Shown: positions 45,906-56,847 of the stretch, piece after piece
How the letters are laid out: each line of letters starts with the position of its first letter
How positions within the stretch are numbered: position 1 is the stretch's first letter
NCBI GenBank assembly: GCA_930367215.1
Contig: OV884059.1
Location: 14,098,945 to 14,162,944, forward strand
Direction of reading: 5' to 3'
Source: Pollenia angustigena
Taxonomy: Eukaryota > Arthropoda > Insecta > Diptera > Polleniidae
DNA: 64,000 nucleotides
Notes under the pieces: generated by a model
Seen by the model: the letters and a program-made list of their open reading frames with translations, nothing else
Databases searched by the model: none
What the model was told of the DNA's origin: nothing
Position numbers and translations under genes: made by a program

Positions 45906-46716
45906 AATTGTCATATTTACCTAACGTTATGCAACGCCTTAGACCACTCACCCACTAACATAACTTATCAAACAGTTTAAAAAAAATTAGTTGAGTACAT
46001 TTTCTTTTTTTAATACATTTGTTAATGTAAGTGTAATAAAAACAAGTAATAGTTCTATATTCGGCAATGCCGAATCTTATATACCCTTCAGAATGGTGCG
46101 ATAATTTTTTTAGGTATAAATAAATATATGTATATAAGAGCGACTCAAAAAAAAAGTGATTTTGTTACCCCTCTGAAAATAAAGCTTGATATGTTTTATG
46201 ATGATTCCCAAAATATTTTGGTTCTAGCGTTGATCATCCGTGAGCTGGGCCAGTTTTAAAAAAGGTTTTTTTCAGTTTTCGATTTTTTTTGTACTTTGCT
46301 CCAAGGCGACATAAATGAAATTTGGTATCATTGAAAAGAGTTTTTGAAGCAGCTTCCAAATGGTATTTAAAACTTGACCACTTGCGACCTACTAATCAGG
46401 CTTTGTGGGATTTCAAATTCGCATTAAATCAACAACATCAAATACACTCATTTGTGTTCCTGTAATCAAACTTTCTCAGCCACACACATCGGTGTTGTTT
46501 TAAACTTCATTCAAGTCATGCACAGCGTATTGGCTTTGCCATTCATACCATGTTTAGCTTCGTTCGCCAATTTTTGCTTTGGTAAAAAACACAAATACAC
46601 AAAAATACACAAAAATCATTGCTCTGATGACTATTCAGCAGCTGAAACAATTTCCATAGAAATAGAAGACGTTTTTATATTTTATCATTTCTTAAAAAGT
46701 GCAGTAGTGCTGTGTG
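45906..46716. other. Non-coding stretch
   Basis: No supported gene. ATTCGGCAATGCCGAATCTTA and TATACCCTTCAGAATGGTGC at 46058-46098 form a short hairpin-bearing block of a kind common in fly genomes. The rest is unassigned; the 90-codon open frame at 46452-46724 has no recognisable domain. Confidence 0.3.
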
Positions 46717-46718
46717 TA

Positions 46719-47138
46719 CATTAGCGGAATTCACACCGAGCTTGTTAGTTTGTTAGTCGTTAATCGTTACTTTTTTACACGCATTTTGTTTTTGTATATT
46801 TAACGCGCTACCGTATTAACATTTAACAAATTAACGACACGGCACCCCTGATAAAATAGTTGTTAGTTGGTAACTCACTACTTACCGCCAGCAAACGTTA
46901 TTTGTGTCAAAGCATGAGTAATTAAATGGTTGACAATTGTTTTTTTACACTTTCTCGTGGCATGTTTTATTTTTTCCAGAATAATAAATTGTGGCAGAGC
47001 AATATTTCAGTTGTTTCACTACGAAAGTTACCAGACTAACAAAGTTTTAAAAAGGGGGTCGTTCACAGTTGGTAACTTTAACAAATTAACAAACTACCGA
47101 GTAACAAATTAACAAGTTCGGTGTGAATACCACTAATG
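46719..47138. mobile_element. TA-flanked MITE, 420 bp
   Basis: CATTAGCGGAATTCACACCG at the left pairs with CGGTGTGAATACCACTAATG at the right (two mismatches). TA is outside both ends (46717-46718, 47139-47140). Subterminal GTTTGTTA, GTTAACAAAT and TTAACAAATTAAC words recur in both orientations. Confidence 0.82.
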
Positions 47139-47178
47139 TATTGTTGTTAATGTTACTTGTTACGCTTTTTAAAATATA

Positions 47179-47773
47179 CCCTGCAAATAATAGGACTAGT
47201 CCAAACAAGGGACTAGGACTAGTCCAAAAGTAACCCAAACGTATGGGAAAAACATGGTCTATTTAACATTACACAGAAAAAATTCTCCAAAATTTTTCAC
47301 CAATTAAAGCATTAATCAAAAATAAAATCAGTTTTGATTAAAAATTTAATCAAGTGAATTAAACGTTTAATCAAGTAAATTAAACGTTTAATTAATACTA
47401 TTAACTGGTTTAATTGATACTATTAATTTGTTTACTAGGGCAAATTTAATTAATTTTTTAATTAATATTACAAATTTTTTTTTTTAATTGATATCAATTT
47501 TTATTTTTTTCTGTGTACGATGTCCTAGGGCAGGACCATATAACCCAGCTTTGGATTACAAAGGAGTAGTATTAAAACTACTCCATGGTATACTCAAGAG
47601 GATTAGCTTTGAAGTCGTTTAAAAACAAACACATTTCGTTAAAAACGAAGACATATCGTCTCACTACAAACACTTTTTAACAATGACATGGTCCATGCTT
47701 GCATTACATCTTGAGTCCAATGAGTAGTCAGTCCATTTGATCAAAATCAGGTGGTCCAATATTATTTGCAGGG
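47179..47773. mobile_element. TA-flanked CCCTGCAAATAA-type element interrupted by a MITE
   Basis: CCCTGCAAATAATAGGACTA at the left and TATTATTTGCAGGG at the right, with TA on both sides (47177-47178, 47774-47775). It is the inverted counterpart of 24076-24406 and 34078-34451. The MITE at 47272-47515 is inserted in it. Confidence 0.85.
47272..47515. mobile_element. TA-flanked MITE, 244 bp (CACAGAAAAAA ends)
   Basis: CACAGAAAAAA and TTTTTTCTGTG are perfect inverted ends with TA on both sides (47270-47271, 47516-47517). The paralogues at 24 and 34 kb read GACATCGTAATG or GACATCGAAATG without it, confirming insertion at a TA. The interior consists of TTTAATCAAGTGAATTAAAC-type words shared with the palindrome at 62887-63219. 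Confidence 0.9.
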
Positions 47774-48273
47774 TAAACACAAAAACAAATTGGACAATAA
47801 AACTAGTTTATTTGAACTTATGCTTACAACAATCATACCAACAAAGCGACTCGTACTGATATCAATTTACATTCGTCGTTGTGTCATCTAGTGGACAATG
47901 ACTACTAAAATGCAAAAGCAAAAGCAAAAGAATAAATGCCGTTTGACTTTAAGAAATTGTGTTATTGCGTGCGCAACAATAAATGCAAACAAAGCACTTT
48001 CAATAAAAAAACTCACACGTGCACAAATCAAATGTGTACACAACGATGTCAACGTTGAAATTTGTTTTGCAGGCATAGAGTTAATGTAAATTATAGCGTA
48101 TGAGTAAATCAACAAAAATAGTGGATTTGCAGTTCTCTGCTACTAATTGAGATATTTAACTAAATGCATATTTTCGTTTCGAGTTTTCATACAAATTGTA
48201 CGTATGTGAAAATAATGTTCTGCTTTTCACCGTGTTAAAATAATGAGTTAAAATGCCAATGTATAAGTAGTGA

Positions 48274-48970
48274 CCCAGCAAAAACTTACATTGCAAAGTA
48301 ATGAGTTAAAAAGCTAATATAACAACTCTTCACTACTTATACATTGGCATTTTAACTCATTATTTTAACACGGTGATGTCATTGGAGGCAAGTACTTACC
48401 ACCCTCGCTTACAAATAGGGAGTTAAATAAGTCATTACCACATTCGCTTACAAATAGGGAGTTAAATAAGTCATTACCACATTCGCTTACAAATAGGGAG
48501 TTAAATAAGTCATTACCACATTCGCTTACAAATAGGGACTTAAATAACTTATTACTCCGATGTCACCAAAATTACAACTAACATGTCATGACTATAAAAT
48601 TTCAGTACAGCATAATTTTTCATATTCAAATTTATTACAAATTGTTTTTTATTTATAATAAAAAAAAAAAACAAATTGTAAGAACAAATATTTTAAATCA
48701 ATTTGTATTAGATTTGAAAAAACTTCATCCGTAGATGCATTTTATTACGAATGAATTATAAATTTCGTTAACCAACTCATACACAAGTACTCAGGTATCA
48801 GATTATATGTCAGCCATTACCAAACTTCTTCTATGTAATGCAGATGGTATGAAGTAGTCATTGAAAAGTAAGTTGTTCAGTAATGGCAAGTCATTACCAA
48901 GTTTTTGCTGGGGAAGAGTCGTTAAATAAGCTTTTTAACTCATTACTTTGCAATGTAAGTTTTTGCTGGG
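48274..48970. mobile_element. Rearranged CCCAGCAAAAACTT element with 39-bp tandem repeats
   Basis: The outer ends CCCAGCAAAAACTTACATTG (48274) and AAGTTTTTGCTGGG (48970) match the 210-bp MITE family, and another AAGTTTTTGCTGGGG lies at 48899-48913. At about 48405-48560 a 39-bp unit (GTCATTACCACATTCGCTTA then CAAATAGGGAGTTAAATAA) is repeated about four times; the 210-bp relatives have it only about twice in diverged form. The fragment 48229-48273 is an inverted piece of the same element. Confidence 0.75.
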
Positions 48971-49454
48971 TATGTATCATTTCTACTTTGGTGAAGGGTA
49001 TAAAAATATAGAAGGATTCTAAACGATTTAGATTGCAAAATATTAACATGGTGGCAATTTTCAAATGCATTTTTCTGGAAAATGTTGTAAAAATTGCTGT
49101 TATTTTTACAGAGTTTATATTTTTTTTAAAACAATTTTTTAAAATATATAAATTTCTGCAGACCCATTGAAAAAAATGTTTGTTGGCAACTGAAACGAAT
49201 TTCGGTATTAATACCGGTATTGAAGTTTCATTAGGACCTGCAATCATGCCGCTGTTACCAAATTTTTTGGGAATTTCCGCTAATTTAGCAATTTTTACCG
49301 AGTTTTTGCCATTTCTTTTAACACTGTGCAACAAAATTCGGGTCATCGCCGCTAGCCTCAACACTTGCAACGCGAAATGAAAGTAGACTACTAGTAGAGC
49401 AAATCTGCCAAAGGCCTTTGAAAAGTTAGCTCGGGTTCCGGAAATATGGGCCCC

Positions 49455-50600
49455 TAAAGTTTTTGAATTTTTTTGGTATAAGTAAAAAAAAATATACTAA
49501 ATGTTCTTCTGAGCTAAAAAATTATTTCAGATGTCTTCAATCGTATGGCGATTCTTTTCTTAGAATTTATTAACCCTCTAACTCTCATTTTAAGAGGTAA
49601 TTTTTGTCCTTTCTTCCAACTCTTACACAAAAGTATACTAAAACGGCACTTTTAAGGGTAAAAATATTCTACGAAAATTTTCTGCATCAAATTTCACTAG
49701 GGGTCTTCTAAGACCAAAAGTTCGTGTGATGTATTTAAAACGGATTTTTGATATTTCGGGCATTGAAATTTTTGAATTTCTTGAAAAGGAAATATATACT
49801 AACAGCCGTATTCATAATGAAAATTTGGCATAAAGTTAGCAAAAAGTTTATTCATAATACACTAACCAAACTCTGGCCAACGTTTTGCTAAACTCTTGTT
49901 AACGAGCTGCCAAACGTTTACCAACTTGGGAAAAACAGCCGTTTAATGTCAAACAATTTTGTTCGTTTTTTAATTAATTATTTTTTTTTTTCAATTTACT
50001 GTCTTTTACTTAATTTATTTTAATTTTAAAAACCTTTTAACATTTTTATATGTGCAGGGAAAAACAAAAAAAGGAAAAAATGACAAATTCAGCGATGATT
50101 AAAGCAAAACGTGTTGCATTTTTGGGTAATACAATGTGGTATCATAAAAATTCAGAGTTGATTTATTAAAAGTTGGCAGATGGAGAAAAGTTCGTTATGA
50201 ATTAACCCTGTGCCAACAAGCTGCTAAGCTAAATCGGCATTCTAGTTAGCAGCTCGCAGTACGTAGTGTACAAACTGTGGCTAACTTTTTGTTATGAATA
50301 CGGCTGTAAATGTACTTTTGAGCTTAAAGACTATTTCAGATGTCTTCAGTAGAATTGTATGGCGATACTTTTCATAGAATATATTCACCCTCTAACACTC
50401 ATTTTAAGGGGTCATTTTTTAACTTCCACACAAAAATATACTAAAACGGCACTTTAGAGGGTCAAAATGTTCTACTTTTATTTCCAACAAATTTCACTAG
50501 GGGTATTCTAAGACCAAAAAATTGGCAATGTATTTAAAACGGATTTCCGAAATATCGGGCCTTGAAATTTTTGAATTTTTCGAAAACCCCTTTTACGTAT
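49455..50600. repeat. Tandem repeat of about 310 bp, split by a MITE
   Basis: The segment 49490-49800 is repeated at 50307-50585, with shared blocks TATTTCAGATGTCTTCA, AACGGCACTTT and ACAAATTTCACTAGGGGT or CAAATTTCACTAGGGGTCTT. The MITE at 49803-50306 lies at the junction. No gene was seen. Confidence 0.8.
49803..50306. mobile_element. TAA-flanked MITE, 504 bp
   Basis: CAGCCGTATTCATAA and TTATGAATACGGCTG are perfect 15-bp inverted ends with TAA on both sides (49800-49802, 50307-50309). The first tandem repeat supplies the empty site TATACTAAATG at about 49493-49503. Subterminal GCTAACTTT, GCCAACG and GTTTACCAA blocks recur inverted. It is related in its ends to the short MITE at 9300-9415. 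Confidence 0.9.
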
Positions 50601-50695
50601 ATTATTCTTATTATAACCCATAACATGTTATGAAATATATATTTCCCCTCGATCTTATAAGGAGCATAGGGCCTCAACATGTTAGGAGGCAACTA

Positions 50696-52082
50696 CACTG
50701 ATAGAAAAATGCATCTTCATATTGATGACGCCCTAACATCAGAATTGTGACTGACATAAATGTTACTGCAAATGGCATCAATGATGCAAAAAGTAACATC
50801 AATCCAATGACTAACGTCTTCGTACAATGTTGTCATTTTTTACGTGTCATCTATTTTATGACTATAGTGATGCCACATTTTGTTTATTATTAACATTATT
50901 ATCATGATTACAATGTATTATAAGAAGCAAAAATTCCTATATTCTATTTTTTTAAATTATTTTGTTAAATATATTAAATTATTAGTATTGTGGTTGTTTT
51001 ATTGAACTATTTATGGTTTTTAATCCAAATTTTAAATATTTTTAATTAGGCTTAAGTTCATTAAATTTAATTTTCATTAAATTATTTTTATGAAGAAAGG
51101 AATTTTACAACATGAAAATTAATTAAAATTTATTTGATAATTTTTCATTCTTGACTCAATCCGGGCTCGAACCCAGGTGTTTACGGACAGGTTACCCTGA
51201 CATGTTTCGATTGCAACCACTCAATCTCCTCAGAGGGCTTGCCGTTTAACACCCGCAGCCATCGATGACTGCTGACGTCATTAGTCAAACATCAATCCTT
51301 AAACCAAATTGTATTCAACCTTTGGTAGATCGAAATTTGCTTTGGATGATTATCTATTTTAATTTATTTTAACATGTTATTCCTTTACTTCTGTTTTTTC
51401 GTACTTTTGTCAAGAATTCTTCTTGAAGTTCAAAGTACATAATTTTTGTTTTTTTTTTCATTTTTTTGTCTTTCTTATTCTTGTTGACCTTTTCAGCACA
51501 ACTTGAAGGACAAATGCAAACATAGAGCTCGTGCCTTAGCTTTAACAATTATTAGTATTGTGGTTATTTTATTGATTTAATGAACTTAAGCCTAATTAAA
51601 AATATTTACAATTTGGATTAAATATATTAAATTTTTAAAGTAGAATGATTACGAAAACTGTATGGGACATGGTGCTGGTGTCTAATTATTGAGAGTACTG
51701 CTGTAAACAAAGGTCGTAGTTCAACAAATGTGAAACAAACATATGTAACTGGTAAGTAAATAATAATATTCTCTCACTTTGACTTAAGTCAATTCCAATG
51801 ACTTTGACTTAATAACAAACTGTCATTAAATTGATGCTAATGTGTCCTTTCTCCGATGTTACTGCGTCATCGCACTGAGGACATGTTCGTTTGCCATTTC
51901 TGTGATGCCAATGTGTCATCCTATTCATGAAATAATGTCATTTTGACCCTGATGACAATTTGGCTAAGTGATGTTAAGGTTGACATCACCAGGATAAAAA
52001 GTGTCATGGGGTCAAAAACTAAGTCACTTGTCATAGTACTGTGTCAAAATACATCAGCGTTATGACGCCTTTTCTATCAGAG
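50696..52082. mobile_element. TA-flanked MITE (CACTGATAGAAAA ends) with shared core module and SINE
   Basis: CACTGATAGAAAA at the left pairs with TTTTCTATCAGAG at the right (one mismatch), with TA on both sides (50694-50695, 52083-52084). Both arms are rich in GTGACATC, GATGTCA and TGATGACGC words. The centre is the shared module (50925-50979 and 51633-51790), split by the SINE at 50980-51619. Without the SINE the element is about 735 bp. Confidence 0.88.
50980..51619 (-). mobile_element. tRNA-derived SINE with 13-bp target duplication
   Basis: AAATATATTAAAT flanks both sides (50967-50979, 51620-51632), a typical length for LINE-driven insertion. On the minus strand, a short inverted fragment of the SINE's own 3' region comes first, then CAATAAAATAACCACAATAC, GTTAAAGCTAAGGCACGAGC, ATGGCTGCGGGTG, the B box GGTTCGAGCCC (about 51165) and the end CACAATACTAATA. 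The module it interrupts reads through cleanly when it is removed. Confidence 0.85.
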
Positions 52083-52084
52083 TA

Positions 52085-53538
52085 TAATTACGGTGACCAT
52101 CCGCTTTGTATTATACAGAACCGTTCTTTATTTTGAAGCGTTGTTCTTTGTAAATAATTTTTTAGTCAAAAAGCTTTTATTGTTCTGTATTTGTACAGTA
52201 TTAAAAAAAAAAATAGCTAAAACAAATATATTAGCAAAATTTGTAATTATTTTTTTTCTATATGTATTAGTAAAGCTTTTAGGAACTTTTGTAAAGACTA
52301 GTAAAGTTTTTAAAAACTGATTCTGATTAGTAAAGTTCTTAAGAACTATTCTTTCCAAAACTTATAACTTATATAAAGTTAAAATTCTTAGCTGAAAAAG
52401 TTCTCTAGAAATTTTTTTTTTGTAAATAAGTTAAGTTCTCTTGGAAAATTCCTTTGTAGATAACTTAAGATTTCAGAAACGATTTTTTGCTTTATGTGCA
52501 CCTTTTTCTTCTTTTTTTTTAAATTTAAATATCGACTTTATATGTATTTTTCGTTAACTGTGCTTTTGCTAAAAGTAAAGTACCATTATTTTGTTAACGC
52601 CTTTTAATTAAGATTGGCATAAAGCTCATTATTAACTATACTGCTGCTGGTGTTATGCTCTCCACAAGGATGTATGTTTACTACAGGTCTGTTAATCAGT
52701 CACCCAGTTGAACCCACAAAATTGTCTTTTATATCAGATGAATCCAATAATTTTTCAATTATATTCCCAGCAGGTGCACCAATTGTAAACTTGATTGTTG
52801 AACAAAAAATTTTCTAGCCAAAAAAAAAAAAAAAAACAAGATTTTTTTGTATGCTGGGAAAAAAGCCTGTTACGGCATATTAGGGCCTGAATGAAAAGTT
52901 TTTCTTTTCCAACAATTTCGGTTGTGAATTAAGGACACATTTTTACGTCTTTTTTTTTTTTTTTGCTTCGCTCAGTTGTGACTTGTTTTTATTTATTTAT
53001 TAATAATGGGGAGCTACAAAATTGTTCGCAAACCAATTTAAGTGTCAGAAACAGGCGAAAATGTTTTAAACACTTTTACATTCAATTCTGTGTTTTTGTT
53101 TATGCGAAATACGACACTGTGCTTCTATAAAAACGTATGCAGAATAGCAGTTGTTGTTGTAGTGGTAGCATATGTGGGTGTGCTCATAAAGGTATGTATG
53201 TATGTGTGTTTGGAGTAGAGTTTAATGCAGGTATTGTTGTTGCTGCTGTTTTCATACTCTCTATGAGCTGCAGTGTCTATACATTTTTCAATCACTGTCA
53301 ACCCGGCAGGGGAGGTCAGTATATAAAAAAAAAAATTTGCCAAAGCATAAAACTGACACAACATTTCGAAAAATTTGAAACAAAAATGGATTAATTTGAT
53401 GATGACAAAAAAGTTATTAATATAATAAAGAAATTGCATACTTTGAGGCAGCTTAGATTGGCAAAAGTTTTGGCCTACTTTAGGGAGAACAAAATAGAAT
53501 TCTGAAACGTAATAACAACTTAGATATTCAGTGACATG
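52085..53538. other. Non-coding stretch
   Basis: No gene was recognised. It contains satellite-like words (TAGTAAAGTTCTTAAGAACT, 52327-52346), T runs and a GTATGTATGTATGTGTG repeat (about 53191). Region 53130-53310 is less AT-rich (GTTGTTGTAGTGGTAGC, CAACCCGGCAGGGGAGG), but open frames there show no domain. Confidence 0.3.
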
Positions 53539-53744
53539 CACAGAGTACAATTCCGTTCGGAAACGGAATTCATTCCGTATTTTGGTGCTTCAGAAAATGA
53601 CGAAAAAATCTTTCGGAATGAAACCATTTTTGTTTTCATGAACGGTATGGGAATTGTCTGTATCTGAAAGGCCAGAAAACCATCAAAATACACTTTCCAT
53701 CATATATTTTTTTTCTTCAATTCCGAACGGAATTGTACTCTGTG
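53539..53744. mobile_element. MITE, 206 bp (CACAGAGTACAATTCCG ends)
   Basis: CACAGAGTACAATTCCGTTC at the left pairs exactly with GAACGGAATTGTACTCTGTG at the right. The direct repeat ACATG lies on both sides (53534-53538, 53745-53749). The interior has further GGAATG and CATTCCG words. A 5-bp duplication does not identify a superfamily with certainty. Confidence 0.8.
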
Positions 53745-54535
53745 ACATGGCTTATTGTACAGGTTTTTAATAAAAATATCTTGTAAAACTATTGTATTAC
53801 TAAAGAAAATGGGAAAGTAAATCCTTTTGTTTAATTAAATAAAAATTATATAAATTCAATAAATTTTTATAAAAATCTCTTAATTCGCTTCAAGACTTTT
53901 AATTAAAAATAATTTTTAATTCATTTTTTTTATTATCTTGTTGCCAGCAATTTTCAATTATGTATAACCAATTTCACGTGTCGCTTTAATCTCTCTCTAT
54001 TGTTCCTTCTAATGCCCTTAACTGGCAAATACGTTCTGGCTGAGCGTTTTTGTGGTCACAATCCAAATGGCATTAAAGTCACGAACTAATAATCTTATTA
54101 TTATTAAAGTATTTCTTCGAACAATCGACTATTGTGATGAAAACAAAACCCAACCAAAGAAGAACAGTTTAGCCAAGGAATTTCTTCATCTAATCCTTAA
54201 CAACCCCCACCACCGCCACCACTACCCCCATTCATTATGCTCTTAGCTTTAGTTTAAGATTCTAAAGGTTTGAAGTTATAATAAAAGAGGCTAAAGGAAA
54301 TGCCAAACATTTTTGCATGTTTGCAAAAGGCATTTGAAGAAGTCATTCAAAAATGTGAAAATAAGCGTGCGGTGGGTCTAGAAGCTGGGTATTAAGGAAA
54401 ATATGTGAATTAGTCAATTATAAAAGTTTAGAGAATTTATTAGTTATCAACTCTTAAGAAGAGACTAACAATAATAAAATGTTAATGTGTGATGTGAAAG
54501 ATATAAAACAAAATTAAAAACTTTATATCAGATAC
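53745..54535. other. Non-coding stretch
   Basis: No gene recognised. CCCCCACCACCGCCACCACT at 54196-54222 is a short C-rich tract of the kind found in fly introns. The open frame around it has no domain. Confidence 0.3.
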
Positions 54536-54539
54536 ATAT

Positions 54540-55251
54540 CGTCAGCTTATTATTGGTTTGACCTACCGACCATTTAAAAAAAATTAAGTTGGGAATGGGG
54601 TACATATTTTTTGAATATCCCCGTTTTGAATCCTAAACCTGTTCCACGAAATTTTTTATGGTTTCTGAGATATTAAGCATTACTTTTGCTCAATATCCAC
54701 AATTTTAAAGTTAGTCAAGTATTGTTTTGCTCTACACGTCACTGTTTGGCCTCATACAAAATAAATTTCACTCTTGCATTGCTTCATTGCAGTAAGAAAA
54801 TCAAGTCGTTGAAGCCAAAAGCAAATTAGAATGATAGTAAGAAAATAAATCTTGCTCTTGCCTCGCTTCGTTGCCGTTAGAAAAAAGGCAGTAAAAGCCA
54901 AATAAAATGTCAACAACTTAATACACAGCAGTGAGTACACGTATGCATCACAAAAAGCTTCTTTTTAGAAACTAATATATTTTGGTATCAGTTATATTTT
55001 ATTTATTAAAGCATTAAATATGAACTCAGAATTAAAATATTTTAACAAATTTTTTAGACAAAAACCTTTGAAACAAGTTTATTCTTTAACAAGGAATCAA
55101 AACAAATCAGAAACTAATTAAGAAATGTGGCGTATGCGGCGCATACGCCACGCTTCTAACAGCAGTGGTAAAAATACAAACAATTCTTCATTGTCGTTTT
55201 TTTTTCACAACGACTTTTTGGCATTTGCGCCAATCCAACAATGAGCTGACG
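54540..55251. mobile_element. ATAT-flanked TIR element, 712 bp
   Basis: CGTCAGCTTATTATTGG at the left pairs with CCAACAATGAGCTGACG at the right (two mismatches). ATAT lies on both sides (54536-54539, 55252-55255), although TA cannot be excluded. Two diverged direct repeats (AAATAAATTTCACTCTTGC and AAATAAATCTTGCTCTTGCC, about 54760 and 54845) and a perfect GC-rich palindrome (55127-55151) are inside. No transposase was found. Confidence 0.72.
55127..55151. repeat. GC-rich perfect palindrome, 12-bp arms
   Basis: GTGGCGTATGCG, one G, CGCATACGCCAC. It has five CpG steps in otherwise AT-rich DNA and lies about 100 bp inside the right end of the element at 54540-55251. It could form a stem or bind a dimeric protein. 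Confidence 0.8.
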
Positions 55252-55813
55252 ATATGTATGTATCAAATCCGTTATTTTTAATTAAATAGATTTATATAGA
55301 TCTTGGAAGATCTGTAAAAAAGTTTTAGAGATAACTTTACTAATCCGTTTCTATGAATTAGTAAAGTTATCGCTTTAGTGGGAATAGAATAGTTATCTAT
55401 AGAAAAGTTTTTAACCCTCAAAGGTTACTTTCCATTTCAGTAAATTAAGCTTACTCTTCGTCCAATCGACGAACTAGTGAAAAAAAAATTCTAGCGGAAC
55501 GATTGTTTAAGTAAAAATTCAACAAAAGTTTTATTTTTATTCGATAAGAGTTTGAAATCTTTTTGTGTATTCAAATTAATTAATTCGACAAACAGTAACC
55601 ATCCAGGGTTAAAATAAAAAATAAAAAATTATCAAATTATTTAACAGAAAAGTTCTCGATAGAACTTTACTTTTCTAAAAAGAAGAATCTCGATAGGACT
55701 TTATTAATCTATACAAAAGTTTTCAATATAAATTTATTAATCTATAGAAAAGGTCTCTGGAGAACTTTTCTAATCTGTAGAAATGATCTCAGGAAGTCTG
55801 AACTAGTCTACCA
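55252..55813. other. Stretch with scattered satellite-like units
   Basis: Words such as GAAAAGTTTTTAA, AGAACTTTACTTTTCTA and CTATAGAAAAGG recur (55300-55410, 55640-55790) as in the 13.7-16.6 kb array. No gene. Confidence 0.4.
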
Positions 55814-55867
55814 GATAAAAAATAAAGTGGGGTTGGTCATACATTTTACCCATCTAGGGGCATCCTA

Positions 55868-56706
55868 CACACAGAAAAAAATACCCATGTAAAATTAACA
55901 TGGAGAAATGTTGATTGAGAATCATGTTAAATTTCAGCAAAAGTATGCCCTTTACTTAAATTTATCATTATTTCATATTAATTTTAAATGAAAAATATTA
56001 AAATAACCTTAAATTACGTTTATTTAATATTATGCACTGTTAAAAAAATAAAAAAAAAAAAAAATATTAAAATATAAATAAATCTGGATTCAATATTGAA
56101 CCCATAAAAACCTGTTTTATATTAAAATCAAAAGTGTATCTTGTTAAATTAACATGCATACATACTTAAGTATGTAAATTTTTTATTTTCATTTTTAAAA
56201 TATGTTATAAAAAGAAGACAATTCCCGTATTCTTTTAATTAAAATTGTTTAGTTAAATAGTACATCAAGTTTTCAAAGTAGAATGATGACCATATCGGGC
56301 GATTCTGCTGATGCTTCTGTTAACAAAGGAGAATACAAAATAAGTGAAACATGTGTTACAGGGTGAGTGTTTTGAATTATTCTTACATAAATGCAAATGT
56401 TGTCTCTGAAGCTTCTTCACACTCAAACCCATTTGATTCTACATGAAATTCACGTTGTTTCAACTTGAAATAACTTTCATTCAACGTGATTCCGATTGTT
56501 ATTTCAATATAAATTACATTTTGCTCTAACTTTACTGCAATGTTAAATTAACATGAATTATAGTTATTTCAAAAGAAAAAATGTTGTTCGCAGTTATTGT
56601 AAAATCAGGTTGAATTAACATGAAAAACGTATGAAGCAAAATCACCACCGAAAAATGTTATCTCAACCTTGTTTTCGACGTTTTTAACTTGATTTTTTTC
56701 TGTGTG
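55868..56706. mobile_element. TA-flanked MITE, 839 bp, with shared core module
   Basis: CACACAGAAAAAAATAC and TTGATTTTTTTCTGTGTG form the ends (13 bp exact, then diverging), TA on both sides (55866-55867, 56707-56708). Subterminal TTAACATG and CATGTTAA words recur at both ends (for example 55894, 55923, 56550 and 56616). The middle (56205-56375) is the shared module. Confidence 0.9.
56205..56375 (+). repeat. Shared MITE core module (copy 5)
   Basis: GAAGACAATTCCCGTATTCT, AAAATTGTTTAGTTAAATAG, TACATCAAGTTTTCAAAGTA, GAATGATGACCATATCGGGC, TGCTGATGCTTCTGTTAACA, AAGTGAAACATGTGTTACAG, GGTGAGTG: the same block order as copy 3, with a short deletion between TGATG and CTTCTG. Confidence 0.7.
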
Positions 56707-56847
56707 TAGGCGCTGCAGCAGCCAAATTTAAGAATTTCAACCAAACATATATGGCGGGTTAATAAAATTCATAAATTTGGCTGCTGCAGCGCATAGGATA
56801 TCCCTAGATGGGTAAAATGTATGACCAACCCCAATTTATTTTTTATC

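Larger units (their letters stand above)
55814..56847. repeat. Foldback element split by a MITE
   Basis: GATAAAAAATAAAGTGGGGT through CATACATTTTACCCATCTAG (55814-55865) and GGCGCTGCAGCAGCCAAATT (56709-56728) form the left arm. The right arm is AATTTGGCTGCTGCAGCGC through CTAGATGGGTAAAATGTATG and ATTTATTTTTTATC (56772-56847). The MITE at 55868-56706 interrupts the left arm at TA. Without it the arms would be about 75 bp around a ~40-bp loop. A diverged third arm lies at about 56972-57022 (CCCCTAGTTGGATAAAATAT). Confidence 0.8.

Noticed and set aside
46452..46724. 90-codon open frame with hydrophobic segments
   Set aside because: No domain, no splice or promoter signal, and composition is like surrounding non-coding DNA.
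48395..48560. Regularly spaced repeats as a CRISPR array
   Set aside because: The 39-bp units are directly abutting with no spacers, and the DNA is eukaryotic.
55130..55260. A host CpG-island-like promoter
   Set aside because: Only the 25-bp palindrome is CpG-rich; the neighbourhood is AT-rich and lies within a transposon.
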